Below, piece after piece: positions 1 to 11,301 of a DNA stretch of 64,000 bases. Both the position numbers and the translations under genes were made by a program. Source of the stretch: Fragilaria crotonensis (taxonomy: Eukaryota; Bacillariophyta; Fragilariophyceae; Fragilariales; Fragilariaceae); assembly GCA_022925895.1 (NCBI GenBank), contig JAKSYS010000257.1, positions 1-64,000 of the forward strand. The letters are read 5' to 3'. How positions within the stretch are numbered: the stretch's first letter is position 1; each line of letters starts with the position of its first letter. The notes under the pieces were generated by a model. The model was not told where the DNA came from and made no database searches. It saw nothing but the letters and a program-made list of their open reading frames with translations.

Positions 1-1216
1 AAGAAATACAAGTATCCAATTTTGAAGGTCCAGATTTTGTTTAATGACTCTATCACAAAAACAATATTTAGCAATTGCCCATCTGAACCATGCAACCTTT
101 CAGTATTCCAAGCAAATAGGCCAATTCTGGGGTCTAACAGATATTGTCCAAGATACAGGGAGGCATATCCGAGATGGGCAAGTATGGGGTTAATTTAACC
201 ACATCGGGTGGCTAGATACAAGCGGCCTTACTGACTGACTAACACACCCTTGCCAAAATGGTTAAAGTTGAACATCGCTACTTGAATGACATCATCGTTG
301 TGGTTACTACTTTCTCGTAAATGACACTGAAGCACTGAACCATGTTTCCACTTTTTATAAGGGTCTGGGATAAAGCGTCTAATATTATTATAGGCACTGC
401 TGTAGGCACTTTGGCGGGGTTGCCTTAAAGTAAGGACCCTCACCATCATGCAATAGAAGCAGATCTCATAAACTTAATCAACGTGTTATAGTTCCAGTAC
501 TAAATCATAGGACTAGATACGTTTCACTTGAGTCATGTTCTCATTCTGCCATACTCCTCTCCCCACAACAACTCTTGGAGGTCCAGACAGGATTCCAGAA
601 ACAAGCATATCATTGCTGTCTTCTGTCTTGTTATTGTGCCTTGACCAAAGCTGTGAATATTGAGCCGGAATCTGTTCACCCAAATTGGTTTTCGCAGATG
701 AGGCTCCAGCCGATGTCGTCAGCAATAAGTTGCTAACGTTAGTTCCTGTACGCTCGATTCTAACTAACCATGAAGGTCTTGATTCGTCCAACTACAGTAG
801 TCAAAGCAAGAAGTCCCAGGAGCGCAGTTGTTAGAGTAGAAGCCAACGGATGCGTCCTTAGTACTGTTGATTAAACCAGTACGATTTATTGTGCGATAGA
901 CTGTTAAGGTTGCCAATGGTATCGATATGCGGCATCCAACAAAAGATTGTCTCATTGTTGACGCAACGAAAAAAAACAATATCAAGTGCCTTGAAACAAC
1001 GACAAAACATGTATTGGCCAGTCATTAGTGCGTTGCAAAATGCGTGATTATAGCCGACAACCTGTGGCAAGTGAGCAGAACTGCTTCCATGCTTGAACTC
1101 TCAAGTCAGTCAACAATCCAACTAGAGCAATGAAGAACACTAAGTTGACTGCTGATGCTCTCGTACAACGGCATCACAATGATTATACATCAAAGAACCA
1201 CAGCTCGATGGCTTTC
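1..1216. other. Intergenic, no recognised gene
   Basis: Only short open frames without recognisable domains occur here, and the sequence is moderately AT-rich with no clear repeat or RNA gene. It lies downstream of the minus-strand ankyrin pseudogene, so it may hold that gene's 3' flank. Nothing further can be supported. Confidence 0.5.
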
Positions 1217-3084
1217 CTACCCATTCATTAAATCTAGAGGCGATAGAAAGCCCAAAACTAGGAACTTCAAATCCACTGGCAGTTCCAAGCGCTCCAGAAG
1301 GTTGCACATTCTCAACACGTAACCATGCTGTAAAGGGGAAAGCTGAGGGTTCAATTGCGAGCAGGCTTCAAATTTGTGGCGTTCCCCGTTTTCGTGGTTT
1401 TGAGGTGGAACGACAGCCACCTGAAGCTCCACAAACGACAAGATGTAGCGACCCAGATACCAATCATCACAATGATCCACATTGAAGAATCTTCGACGGG
1501 CTATAGTGATTGGGGTGTCACCTCTAGAGTTGGTTGAGGTTAGAAGAGTGTACGCAACGTCTCTTGCAATTCCTGATTTAGAATTGTCACCGAGGAGCAG
1601 TCTGGCCATGCCTGCCGATCTTGCAACATGAAGCACATTGTTCTGGCTCTTGTCTCTGCAGAGAGTGTTCGCGCCAAAGGAGATCAACAATCTGGCAATA
1701 TGAATGTTGCCCTTGGAAGCAGCATACGCCAAAGGGGTTTTCCCGTCCTCGTCTCCTAAATCGACGTCGGCCCCTTTTTCTAATAGGAATCGCACAACAT
1801 TGTGAGTGTCGGTGAGTCCTGAATTGGCCAAACAAGCTTTGTGCAAAGGTGTTTGCCCGTTTCTGTCTGCGGCATTGACGTTTGCGCCATAGCGGTCCAC
1901 GAGCAACCAGAGGAAATCGTATTGTAGGTTGGAGCATGCGATATGAATTGGCCGTTGCTTAAGGACGTTCTCAGCATCGGCATCGGCGAGCTGGTTCAAG
2001 AGGTAGTGAGCTACCAAAAGTTTCCCGATGAGCATGCGACGTAAAGAGAGGTGTTCCCTTCGTTGTCTCTCAAATCCACCGTTGTACATTCTTTTTCGAC
2101 CAAATATGCAATAAGGTTCAAATTGTCTGACATCGTTGCCACGTGTAGAGGCGTCCTACCAAACTTATCTCCAGATTCTGTCTCTGCACCATACTCAACT
2201 AAAAGACGGATTAGATCTGTGTTGCGACTCCGCACGCCTTGGCAAGCATGATGTAGGGGTGTCCAGCCGTTTCCATCTGTGGCGTTCACGTTCGCTCCGG
2301 CCTGTGTCACAAGAAACCGAACAATGCTCAATTCATCAGCATTTCCGTTCTGGCTGACGGCGGACGCGACTGCAACATGCAGAGGTCGCATATTGGTGGA
2401 ATCTTGTGCTTCGACGTCGTTGTTGTAATTTTTGATCAGTTCAGTGACCTGTTCGAAACATTTGTGACTCGCGCACGCTAGATGAAGGGCCGTTCGTCCA
2501 TTCTCATCGCGAGGCTGCGACAATAGTGCGTCCAGGCCATTGGGGCGTTCCCACTTCACAAGACACCGAACGATAGAGGCACTGTTTTCTTGAGTAAGCG
2601 TACACGCGAGAAGGAGAGGAGTTCGTCCATCACTATCTGTGCTCTGTAAAAAACTCAAAGGGTTCGTAAGACCCAGAACTGCTCGGCTCACCAACAAATT
2701 GACCATTTCGACATCATCCATCGTGATGGCGATGTGCAAAGGTGATTTGGTTGACCAAACACTCACCACCTCGTTCGTGGGAAAGACATCCAGAAGGTGC
2801 TCCACCAACTCAAGATTACGGGGGGCAACAGAACATGCAATGTGGAGAGGTGTTCGACCTCGATGATCCACAGCGCACACAAGTTCCTTCGCATCGCCAC
2901 CCCACTCTGTCCCAAGATATTGAATAACCTCAAAGTTGTTCTCGGAAACGGCCACGTGAAGCAGATTCTGACGGCCTGTGCCCCTCGCGAGCGGATTCAA
3001 CGACCCTGAGTCTACATCACGGCGGATTTGGTCAATTGGACGTCTCACAACGAAACGGTTTACGTTGTTGCCTTGGTGATCCAT
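1217..3084 (-). pseudogene. Ankyrin-repeat protein, family 1 copy A, frameshifted
   Basis: This is the minus-strand member of a three-copy ankyrin family. The N-terminal part (3084 down to 2011, about 357 residues) starts MDHQGNNVNR and carries roughly eight ankyrin repeats with G-TPLH-A signatures. The rest continues in another frame to 1217 and ends LSPLDLMNG. The intact paralogue at 17150-19048 reads straight through this point (GNFVVARYLLNQ), and the third copy has GNFLVARYLLNQ. Here one base is missing near 2016-2018, giving GNFW and then a stop. The frame is otherwise well preserved on both sides, so the lesion is recent or is a sequencing error. The family's C-terminus has an F-box-like stretch. 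Ankyrin repeats mediate protein binding; the partner is unknown. Confidence 0.85.
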
Positions 3085-3689
3085 TTTAGTAAGGAAGGTT
3101 CTTTCAAATTCTTTGAGACTGAGGACCTCGTACTTGGTAGTAGTAGTCTCCTTGAACAGAGAGCTTAAGAGATTCGCACCTCGACTGAAGAGGTCGAATG
3201 ATTTCGATCATCCCAGGCATTCTCCATTCGTGCTTGTCGTCTTGGATCAACGATGACACAATCCGGAAGCAGCACGCCCGGATTTGCTGTAACGTGAAAT
3301 CTAGTAAGAGAGAGTATGTAATGTACATGAAAATGTCGCGGTACTTAGTACCACTATGATAGTACTAGTAGTACCAGATATGATACACCACCAAAAAGTG
3401 TTGAGTCTCGAGCGTTATTCGGACACTCATCAGAACAGACAAAATTAGAATACAAAGAACTTACCTTTTTCCACCTTTTATAAGGACAGATCGTCCTTTC
3501 AGACCAAATGTCTTTTTTTAGTATTTCGCATTCATCGGCCAGCAAGTTTTGAGTTTAAACAAAATTACCAGTTTGCATGATTGTATACTGGTTATAAACT
3601 TCGAATTCTTGGAAACGTATAATTTAAAATGGAAAGCAAGGCTAACCCTATAGCTCGAGTTCTAGTCGTAAATATGACATATGCATATG

Positions 3690-4313
3690 CATCTTTACTA
3701 TCGTTGTGTTTGTTTAATTGCTGTTTAAAACACCCTGTTTTAAACAGCTGTTTAAAACAACTTTTTTCTTTCAAAAAAACAATTTGTTTAATTGAAATCT
3801 AGGTTAGGGTTATGGTTTTACGGTTATGATGCGGTTTTTTCATCGACAAGGCTCATTGCTCATCGCATAACTATACTGTTTATAGGTTGAAACAGCATCA
3901 AAATGCAGAACATCAGTTAAGTGATGCATGTCAGACAATTCAATACATTTTGATTCAAGAAGAATGGTGAGACAAAGGATGTTATCAGTGGACACTTATA
4001 GGGGATCCATACCATTCAGTTGGTGGGATACCTGCATGCAACAAGGCAGAGTATTGTCAGGCATAAGTGCAATTATAAGTTCATGCTGATTAGTCCTTAG
4101 CTCCTTTCTGTCTTGGTTATCCTTGTTGTCTTGTTCTCAAGGCTTTGAACCGTATTGATTGGTGGTCTACTCCGAGTACTTGACTACTTGGAGTACTGTA
4201 GTACTTACTACTGTGAACTGTTGCTGTTTTAAACAAAGTTGTATTAAACAGTTTTAAACTGTTTAAAACAAATTCAAAATCTGAATTTGTTTAAAACACA
4301 ACGATAATCTTTA
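3690..4313. repeat. Candidate small fold-back (inverted-repeat) element
   Basis: The left end (about 3690-3765) and the reverse complement of the right end (about 4225-4313) share the core TATCGTTGTGTTT followed by several TGTTTTAAACAG or TGTTTAAAAC words. The arms are imperfect and about 75-90 bp long, with roughly 450 bp between them and no coding capacity. This could be a non-autonomous MITE-like element. No target-site duplication was confirmed. Confidence 0.4.
4261..4297. repeat. Perfect-loop hairpin in the GTTTAAAC-rich repeat
   Basis: Two 16-base arms, GTTTAAAACAAATTCA and TGAATTTGTTTAAAAC, pair at 15 of 16 positions around a 5-base loop (AAATC). The hairpin sits inside the right arm of the candidate fold-back element. 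Confidence 0.7.
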
Positions 4314-4631
4314 CAAATACGGCTGACATACAACCCTACAAGTACTCCACTACTAGAGAGGACATACTTCGTGTGTATTGTCCCCTGTAGCCTGAAGTCT
4401 ACCGCCTACCACTTGCCCCAAGGCCAAGCCCGTCTTAACCTGTGAAGGGATGAATCGAATCGTTGTCAGTACTATACCACCGCCTATACTACACACGCCA
4501 TGTCCAGAGTCACGACAAGCATCACTGCGCACGCGTGTTGATATGCATATTGGTAATTACATACTCAGGTCCTGCTAATTCTGATTTCTAGCAGCTACTA
4601 CTGTTTGTGGTAGAGGTGAATTAAGACGACA

Positions 4632-6453
4632 CTATGTCTCAAACCAGAGACAGCAGCTGAAAATGTTCTTTCTCTTTGGCGGGGGCAGCATATTAAGATC
4701 CACTGGATTCTTGGAATCGGATGATTCAGCTTTGTGGATCAGGGGAGTTCCTTCATCTCCTTGTACTACGTCATCCGACAGATCCAAGAGCGGAGCATCC
4801 ACATCACGAGGTGGGTGTTTCGCGTCACCAGGGATCACTTCCATCGCGTCAGTGTCATCCACAGATACATCCACAGATGTGTTGGTGCTCAACAAGGATG
4901 TATCGATATCGATTTTTTCTTCTTCTTCCCGTTTCATGGCCATGAGCAACGCCTTGGATCCGTTTCCACCACTGTGAGCCTGCAGCATCTTTGCCGCAAC
5001 CGTCGGGTCCTTCTCAAACTGGTAACCAGAGTGCTCGATGGAGAGTCGCAAACCAAGGTGGCTTCCCTCGTCTGTCATTGGAGCGATGAGCTTCGCGCCA
5101 TCGTCATCTGACTGACTGGTAGAAAGGAAATCATCATCCGTTACTGGCAAGAAAAAATAAAGTCGGTGCTTGAGCTCACACGTCAGAATTGATTTTCCAT
5201 CTTTCGTTGTTGTTGCCGTCGTCGTTCCTCCTGCATTCCGGAGCGCCGCTGGTTCCATGCGATAGAGTTCATTCCTGACATCGAGACCCGTTTCTTCGAA
5301 TAGCTCTCGTGCGGCGCCCATTTGGGCAGCAATCATGAGTTGGGCACTCGCATCTTGGCTCGTTCGAGCCGCAGCTTGGAACTCGGCAGCGTCGACATGT
5401 CCTCCGGGAAGTTGATAATGGGGTCCCTTTTTGGCTTTCCGAGTGCAGTGCAATAATAAGAGACCGTGATTTTCGTGCACTACAAAAATAAAGCCGCGAT
5501 AGTCTGCGTTTTTGTAGTCCACCAACACGACGGGTTCGTCATTGTCTGTTCCGACAGCGTCGAGCTGGCTGGTCGTCGCGTTCAAGGTGTCGGCAATTGT
5601 GGAGCTCTGCGGCAGGTCGTTCTGTGCCGATCCACTTCCTTGCTGGACAGCAGATTCATCATTCAATGTTGAATTAGCTTCGAAGTCGTCTTTGATATCG
5701 GCATATGATTTTGGTTGTGAGGGCGGTGTCGCATCCTCCGTCGACAACGTTTCCTTGTTACTCGTCAGGAGTCCCTGATAATTGCGGTAGAGTTCGGAAG
5801 CCTGTTTGCGCGTCATGGTTTCTTGTTGTCGGAGTCGTCGCTGAACTTGGTAAAACTCGGCCAGACTTCGGACGGTATTGGTCGGCATTGGCAATCCTGA
5901 CCCCTGCTGCAACGTCGCAGTCATGGTAGTATTAGTAGGACTACTGGCGGCATTTGTTGGTGAGGTTACAAACATGGCAGCGGCTGCTCGATTGGCAGCT
6001 CCGTGGTCGTCCACGTCGGGAACTTGTCCTGTGGTCTTGATGGGAGCCGCCTTTCGTGCCAGATCCGCAGGAGTCACGACCGATCCACGAAAATTACGAA
6101 GTAGGACGGCCGCCTCAACCTTGGTCTTCTTGTCTCCATCCTTGTCCTGTTTTTGTCGTCTGTAGAAATCGTCAATGTTGGAGGCAATGGCAGCGTTCTT
6201 GTTGTCACTAATCTTTTCCAAATTGGCTCGCAGTTGAGCAAATGTTGACAACTTGGTCGATGGTTCCTCATCAGCTGTGTGTGAGTGCAAATGAAACGAG
6301 ATCAATGATTGATGCGGTTAGTTGGCGTGAACAGACTGCAGTGTATCGTAGATAGAACAATGAACTGCAATCATGTGACCACTTACCAACTGTCGTTGTT
6401 GTACCTGATGTTCCCACCCCTGTTTCATCGTTCGTGACTGCATCTGGATCCAT
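4632..6453 (-). CDS. Nudix hydrolase domain protein, two exons
   Basis: The spliced protein has about 569 residues. Exon 1 is 6453-6387 (starts MDPDAVTNDE), the intron is 6386-6275 with a GTAAGT donor and CACACAG acceptor, and exon 2 is 6274-4632; the phases join correctly through a split Ala codon. The unspliced upstream Met at 6305 lies inside the intron. The central domain (about residues 275-400) has FIFVVHENHGLLLLHC, then QLPGGHVDAAE and REL-EETGLD, which form a Nudix box. The box is unusual: 24 residues, not 7, separate the first Glu from the REUxEE helix. The flanking regions are low-complexity, acidic and Ser/Thr-rich, and the C-terminus ends with a Cys pair. Nudix enzymes hydrolyse nucleoside-diphosphate derivatives; the substrate here cannot be told. 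Its exon 1 and promoter are duplicated at 19514-19999. Confidence 0.85.
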
Positions 6454-6816
6454 AATGAGTACTGAAAGGGGAACGATGAGAGTTTGCTATCACTGTTCCA
6501 GCATCGACTAATAAGAGCAAGTGTTGTAAATTGGTTTTTGGACAGTATTGTCTCTATATGATATGCAGGCGACGCCCTCCAAGCATACAACTGACAACTG
6601 ATATTATACGTGAACTGTAAACCTGTTCTGCAGTCAAGTTCGATTTGGAGGTAAGTACAATTCAAGTTTTGATTTGGACGCAGCGCTCGCTTCACGACTC
6701 GTCATTTGCAGGTATCGTCGGTAGTTCTCATTTTTTTGGATTCATTTTCGAGTATGCCGTCCTGTTTCGTTCCCGCGCAAACCTAAAACTTCACATTTTT
6801 CTATACTCCGAGTACT
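6308..6816. repeat. Segmental duplicate, Nudix-gene 5' end (source copy)
   Basis: This block spans most of intron 1, exon 1 and about 360 bp of upstream sequence of the Nudix gene. It matches about 19520-19999 in the same orientation with scattered substitutions and small indels. Similarity ends at the CTATACTCCGAGT word in both copies. Confidence 0.8.
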
Positions 6817-7116
6817 TTTATGCATCCTTTACACCGTACATGTATGGCTTGTTTCGCTTCGTAGCAAAATATAGTGCAACTCGTGTAGGATCAGTACAAA
6901 ATCCGTGACGTCTTCGTTTTATGCCAGGGGATGGCAGCCTCGCACATCGAAACAAGACGATCGAAACCACACCAAAAAAAAGTTGTTCGGACCATGATAT
7001 TGTAACGACAACTTCACCAACTTACACTTCGTAACTGCCGAGCCTTTTGTTGCGACTGGATCAATAATATACTTCAAGGCAGAGTTTAACTTGCGAGGGT
7101 CGGCAGTTGAGACATA

Positions 7117-10100
7117 ATGAAGACGCTCGCAACGTATTATCAGTGTTGGCTTGAAATCACCAAGCAACAACGATACCGAGACAAATGGCTGTCAGACGAA
7201 CTCTATTTCCGTGCAATCAATGCCCAGTTTCCAACTCTCAAGGCCCTTGGATTCGATAGAGGCATGTTGAACAAAGCAATTTCATCATGCGAAGGCGCAA
7301 CACTTGATGACTTCACAGAATTGAATGATACTGGCCGATTCCGGAGGTCAGCCAAAGGCCTTGATATCTTCGGCAATCCAAAACGAAAGATCTGGGGATA
7401 CTACGTAACAGATCCCGGAGGATTGGTCGAACGTCCGCCAGATGGAAAGAAATGTTTCTTGTCTCTGTTGCAAGACGCAGGAATAAATGATCGCTATAGT
7501 GTGGCACGTGGTTCATCGGAAATTGTGGATCTGACGACGGAAATTCATATCCAATCGAGAGCAAAGAGGAAAGCTGAAGCAGGTGCAGCTGTTGCGGCAC
7601 AATCTCCTGGTAGTCAGAAGAAAGCAAAGGCTTCTCAACTTGCTTCTGGATCTGATTCGGCAATTATCTCGGTAGAGAGCTACTGGGACAGTCCGAGGCA
7701 AAAAGCTCTTCCTTGGGAGCTCAACCGACAACCGAAGCGTTGTTGATGTTCTTCAGCAACGTATAGAAAGGCTGCAGCAAGTCAATAGAAGTCCTGACGG
7801 GTGGAGAGACCTCATTGATAAGCATGATGTAGACAATCTCTGTTCTCCGTATGATATCTTCATAATACGACAGCGATGCTCCATTCTTTGCTTAGCATAT
7901 ATCATGGCCTTGGAGGAGATGAACTCTGCTCGGTGGGTAGAAGATTGCTGCTCCCAGGCTGTCTATGATAGCAATAGGATGGGCATTGAAGCCGCAACCA
8001 GCAAGCTTACAGTTGCAGGCTGGAATATCCTACTGCGAGCGAATCGCGAGCACTTTCCGTTACCAGACCCGAAGATACATAAACAAAAGAAACCACTCCC
8101 TGATCTTCTAGAGTACTTCCGTGAAGAAATCACATTACCATGGATTGACTACTGTATTGGAAGCCTTGCTGACCTAACAGTGGAATCGGCACGTAACGAG
8201 CTGATCACTAAGATAATTCCTAACTATTGTTCGCAGGTGAATGACGATGACACGGAGGAGAATGCAACAAACGAGAACGGTGAATCTAGTACTACAATTA
8301 AAGACTGCTGCCCACTCCTTCAGACGTATCTAGATTCTCCTATCTCATTGACGACAACCTGGCGATGGCTTCGACGTCTCGGCTTTCATTACGACAGTCG
8401 CAAGAAATCCTTCTTTGTTGATGGGCATGAGAGACCCAATGTCGTATTCCACCGGAACGAGTTCTGCACGAAATACCTATCGAAGCTTGAACCTCGAACC
8501 CATCGATGGATTCAAGTGAGAAGAGAAACTGTGGAAAAGTGGAAGTCAGAGAAAAGAATTTCAGACGACGTCGGAGGTCAAGGATATTCTTACCAAGAGC
8601 AGCCTTCGGGCAAAGAAATGATTGAATTCCACGTGGACGATTTTGATTTTCTTCATTCGGTTGCGGAGGAAATGGGCTTTGGTATGTTTGGAGGGAACCT
8701 CAGCGTTCGCAAGCCGCTAGGTCTGAAACCACTGATGATCTTCGGCCAAGATGAAAGCGTGTTCAACCAGTTTCTGCTCAAATCACGCCAATGGGTTGGG
8801 CCACTAGGTCAACGTCCACTTTTGCCAAAGACGGACGGAATGAGCCTCATGCTCTCCGCAATTCAATCGCGTGAAACCGGATTCGGAGTTCCGATCAGTC
8901 GGATTCAGATGGAAGAAATAAATGAGACTCGTCGTGGTCATAACTATGTTGACCTTGATGCAGCGATTGCAGTTCATGGCCAAGTGTCCAAGAAAGACCT
9001 GGAAGAATCGCCATTTGTTGTGAGTTTCGAATTGGGAGCAAACAACGAAGGGTATTGGACTTACAATCACATGAGCATGCAGTTTGAGGACTGCGTCGAC
9101 TGCATCAAAGTTATATACCCCCAATTTGACTTCGTTTTTCTGTTTGATCATTCGCAGGGACATTCAAAGAAATTGACGGGCGGTCTAGATGCTTACAGTA
9201 TGAATAGAAGCTATGGAGGAGCACAACCAATAATGCGTGAGTCAAAAATAAAGGAACACGATGGGTACCTCGGGATGCATGCTGCACGAACCTTAAACGT
9301 TGGCGACACACAATCTTTGTGTTTACCTCGGAGGATGATGGTCCATTCTGGATGTCACCACAAGAACGGAACTTAACCGTGATGACCGCATACTCCCATC
9401 TCCGGCAGGCATTCCGCGAATGCGAAACAAAACCATCGCTGAACTCAAATCGGAGCTCGCTCCACTCAATATCTTGAGCAATCGCCGCCAATATCGCCTG
9501 ACCGAATTACAACAGATTGCAAGGGATAACAATTTGGATCCAAAAGTGGAAAGGACAAGGGAGAAAAAGGTTGGTTAGGCCAGCCGAAAGGTCTCATGCA
9601 AGTCCTTTGGGAGCGAGGATGGATAGATGAAGGCAATATTGACAAGTATACAATGGATATTGCGAAGGACAAGAATGATGGTGAAGATATGGAGGATGCC
9701 GAAAATTGGAGCTTAAAATATCTGATGGCATCGTGTCTTGACTTTGCTGAAGAGATGACAGCGTTGCAGCATGTGGGACATGCACTTGGAGTTTCGGTCC
9801 TCATCACCCAAAGTTCCACGCCGAAATGGCCGGCGAGGGAATTGAATACAGTTGGGGGTGTCGAAGAGTGTCTACCGCAAAATGCCACTGGATTCTAAAA
9901 GGAAAGACATCTTTCAAGGCGTTAGTGAAAGAATGTACAAGCAGAGATGTCCTCAAAACAGTGACAGTGCGAAAGCTTTCACGACGGGCACGATCATACA
10001 TATGTGCATACTTTGTCCTTCATCAACAAAACCTGAACAGTTGCGAGGACAGTATTCCTACAGCACTCACCTTGCCTCGGATTGAACGCGTCAGGAAGGA

Positions 10101-10458
10101 ATTCAAAACCCACCGAGCTGTAGTTGACTTTGATGCTGGCTTTGTGCAAAGCTTTGTCTCGCCTGCAATAGAGGACGTTGTTCTGATGGCAGCAAAGAAT
10201 GAAACGCCAGCAGCAGGAGTATAACGTCTGAGACGCTATCGGTACTTTCGGAAATGCAAGACCGATAAAGACGAATCTGTTCAACGTGCAGCTCACCTTC
10301 AATTATTCTCGTTGCTTCTTCATCGTTTCGGCCTCGTAGTGCAAATAGATGCGAATGAAACAGATTGTCGAAGATATAGATTTATGGATCATACCGAATT
10401 CTTGTTCTATTTTGAGGAGACTGCCGGAGGATTGGAGGCAGTTTCTCAGTTCAACTAA
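7117..10458 (+). pseudogene. Decayed DDE transposase-like gene
   Basis: Open segments 7117-7746, 7742-9310, 9319-9395, about 9376-9560, 9570-9800 and 9805-10224 align end to end as one protein if several single-base shifts are allowed. The middle part has a helix-turn-helix-like TTTWRWLRRLGF followed by FFVDGHERPNVVFHR. Then come GQDESVFNQF, GANNEGYW and FLFDHSQGH. The last stretch gives PKFHAEMAGEGIEYSWG. This motif order is that of a mariner/IS630-related DDE endonuclease family widespread in fungi and other eukaryotes; the spaced D, D and E are the candidate catalytic residues. Frameshifts near 9310, 9375, 9565 and 9805 and a TAA at 10222 make it non-functional as written. After that stop the same frame stays open to 10458, which may be the true C-terminus. 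No terminal inverted repeats were recognised. Confidence 0.7.
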
Positions 10459-10792
10459 AATTTTAGAATACTGAGTCTACGTGCTCCTACCATATATTGC
10501 CTCATGGTGAAACAAGCCATACTACAGTTCTCATAAAGTCCTAGTTGTTTTCTACGGTAGTATGGTACGGCATGTTGTACTGTACGTCTGCAGTAGCTTC
10601 CGTTGGTACAAGGGTACTGTAGAGAAAACGTACTGTAATACGTCAGATGGTACGGAGTACGGAGAACGACCAGTTTGAGGCCTGCTGTATCCTGTAGTCT
10701 GTAGTCTGTCACAACTCCGATCAAATGTGAGGAACCCTCTCAACTATTCAGTCGTGGCGGACCACCTGAGACATGAGTAGTTCAGGCAGGGC
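10459..10792. other. Short intergenic stretch before the retrotransposon
   Basis: It contains GTAC-rich words such as GGTACGGAGTAC and no gene. It ends with the AACCGC that is repeated on the far side of the copia element. Confidence 0.5.
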
Positions 10793-10798
10793 AACCGC
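10793..10798. repeat. Target-site duplication, left copy (AACCGC)
   Basis: AACCGC directly precedes the left LTR and is repeated directly after the right LTR at 16857-16862. Copia integrases usually make 5 bp duplications, so one of the six bases may be a chance match. Confidence 0.85.
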
Positions 10799-11301
10799 TG
10801 TTGAGAATCCCAGATATCGTGAGCGCGGTACCACAGTACTTGCTCTGGTTATGGGGTGATAACTGCGGTTGTCAGGCCTTGACAAAATCTGTAAAGTAAA
10901 AGTTATGAGTTTAGGTTCTAACTAAACTCCTCTTCCAGGTTCCCTTCTCTGTCTCTCCAGAACCTTCTTCTGTCTTCTTCCTTCCTTGTGTGTCCTTCTT
11001 GTTCTTCCCAGTTCTTTTATAGTGGACTTCTGTCCAATCTCCTACATGTTTAATGTTCTCCATTGACTTTCCATAGTTTTCGTCCTCCGATGGAATCTTG
11101 GTTTGTTGGACTCTTTGGAAATCCGTAGATCGATTAATTTCGAATTCTTTATCCCAGTTCAGTCGTGCGTTCAATTCCGAGTTCACGTCTGACTCGAATC
11201 TGACATTCCGTCCAAACGTCGAATCTCTCTCAGCTTCGCCAACGACAGTATTCACTGTCCCACCGGTACTGGACTTATCCAGTAGCCTACTATCCTCGAC
11301 A
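10799..11301 (-). repeat. 3' LTR of the copia element
   Basis: The repeat is 503 bp with TG...CA ends, and is nearly identical to 16354-16856. It encodes the last 130 or so codons of the reverse-transcriptase/RNase H reading frame, which stops at 10911. Confidence 0.95.

Larger units (their letters stand above)
3085..4631. other. Intergenic with AT-rich inverted repeats
   Basis: This lies between ankyrin copy A and the Nudix gene, both on the minus strand. The first 100 bases resemble the 5' flank of ankyrin copies B and C (for example a shared TTCAAGGAGAC word on the minus strand), so copy A kept part of its promoter. The middle contains GTTTAAAC-rich inverted repeats, described separately. 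No convincing coding sequence was seen. Confidence 0.5.

Noticed and set aside
5878-6165. Several plus-strand frames opposite the Nudix gene
   Set aside because: They are antisense shadows of a coding sequence with clear domain motifs and splice sites.
6279-6305. ATG at 6305 as the Nudix gene start
   Set aside because: It lies in the intron; the GTAAGT donor and CAG acceptor join exon 1 in phase, and exon 1 is preserved in the duplicate copy.
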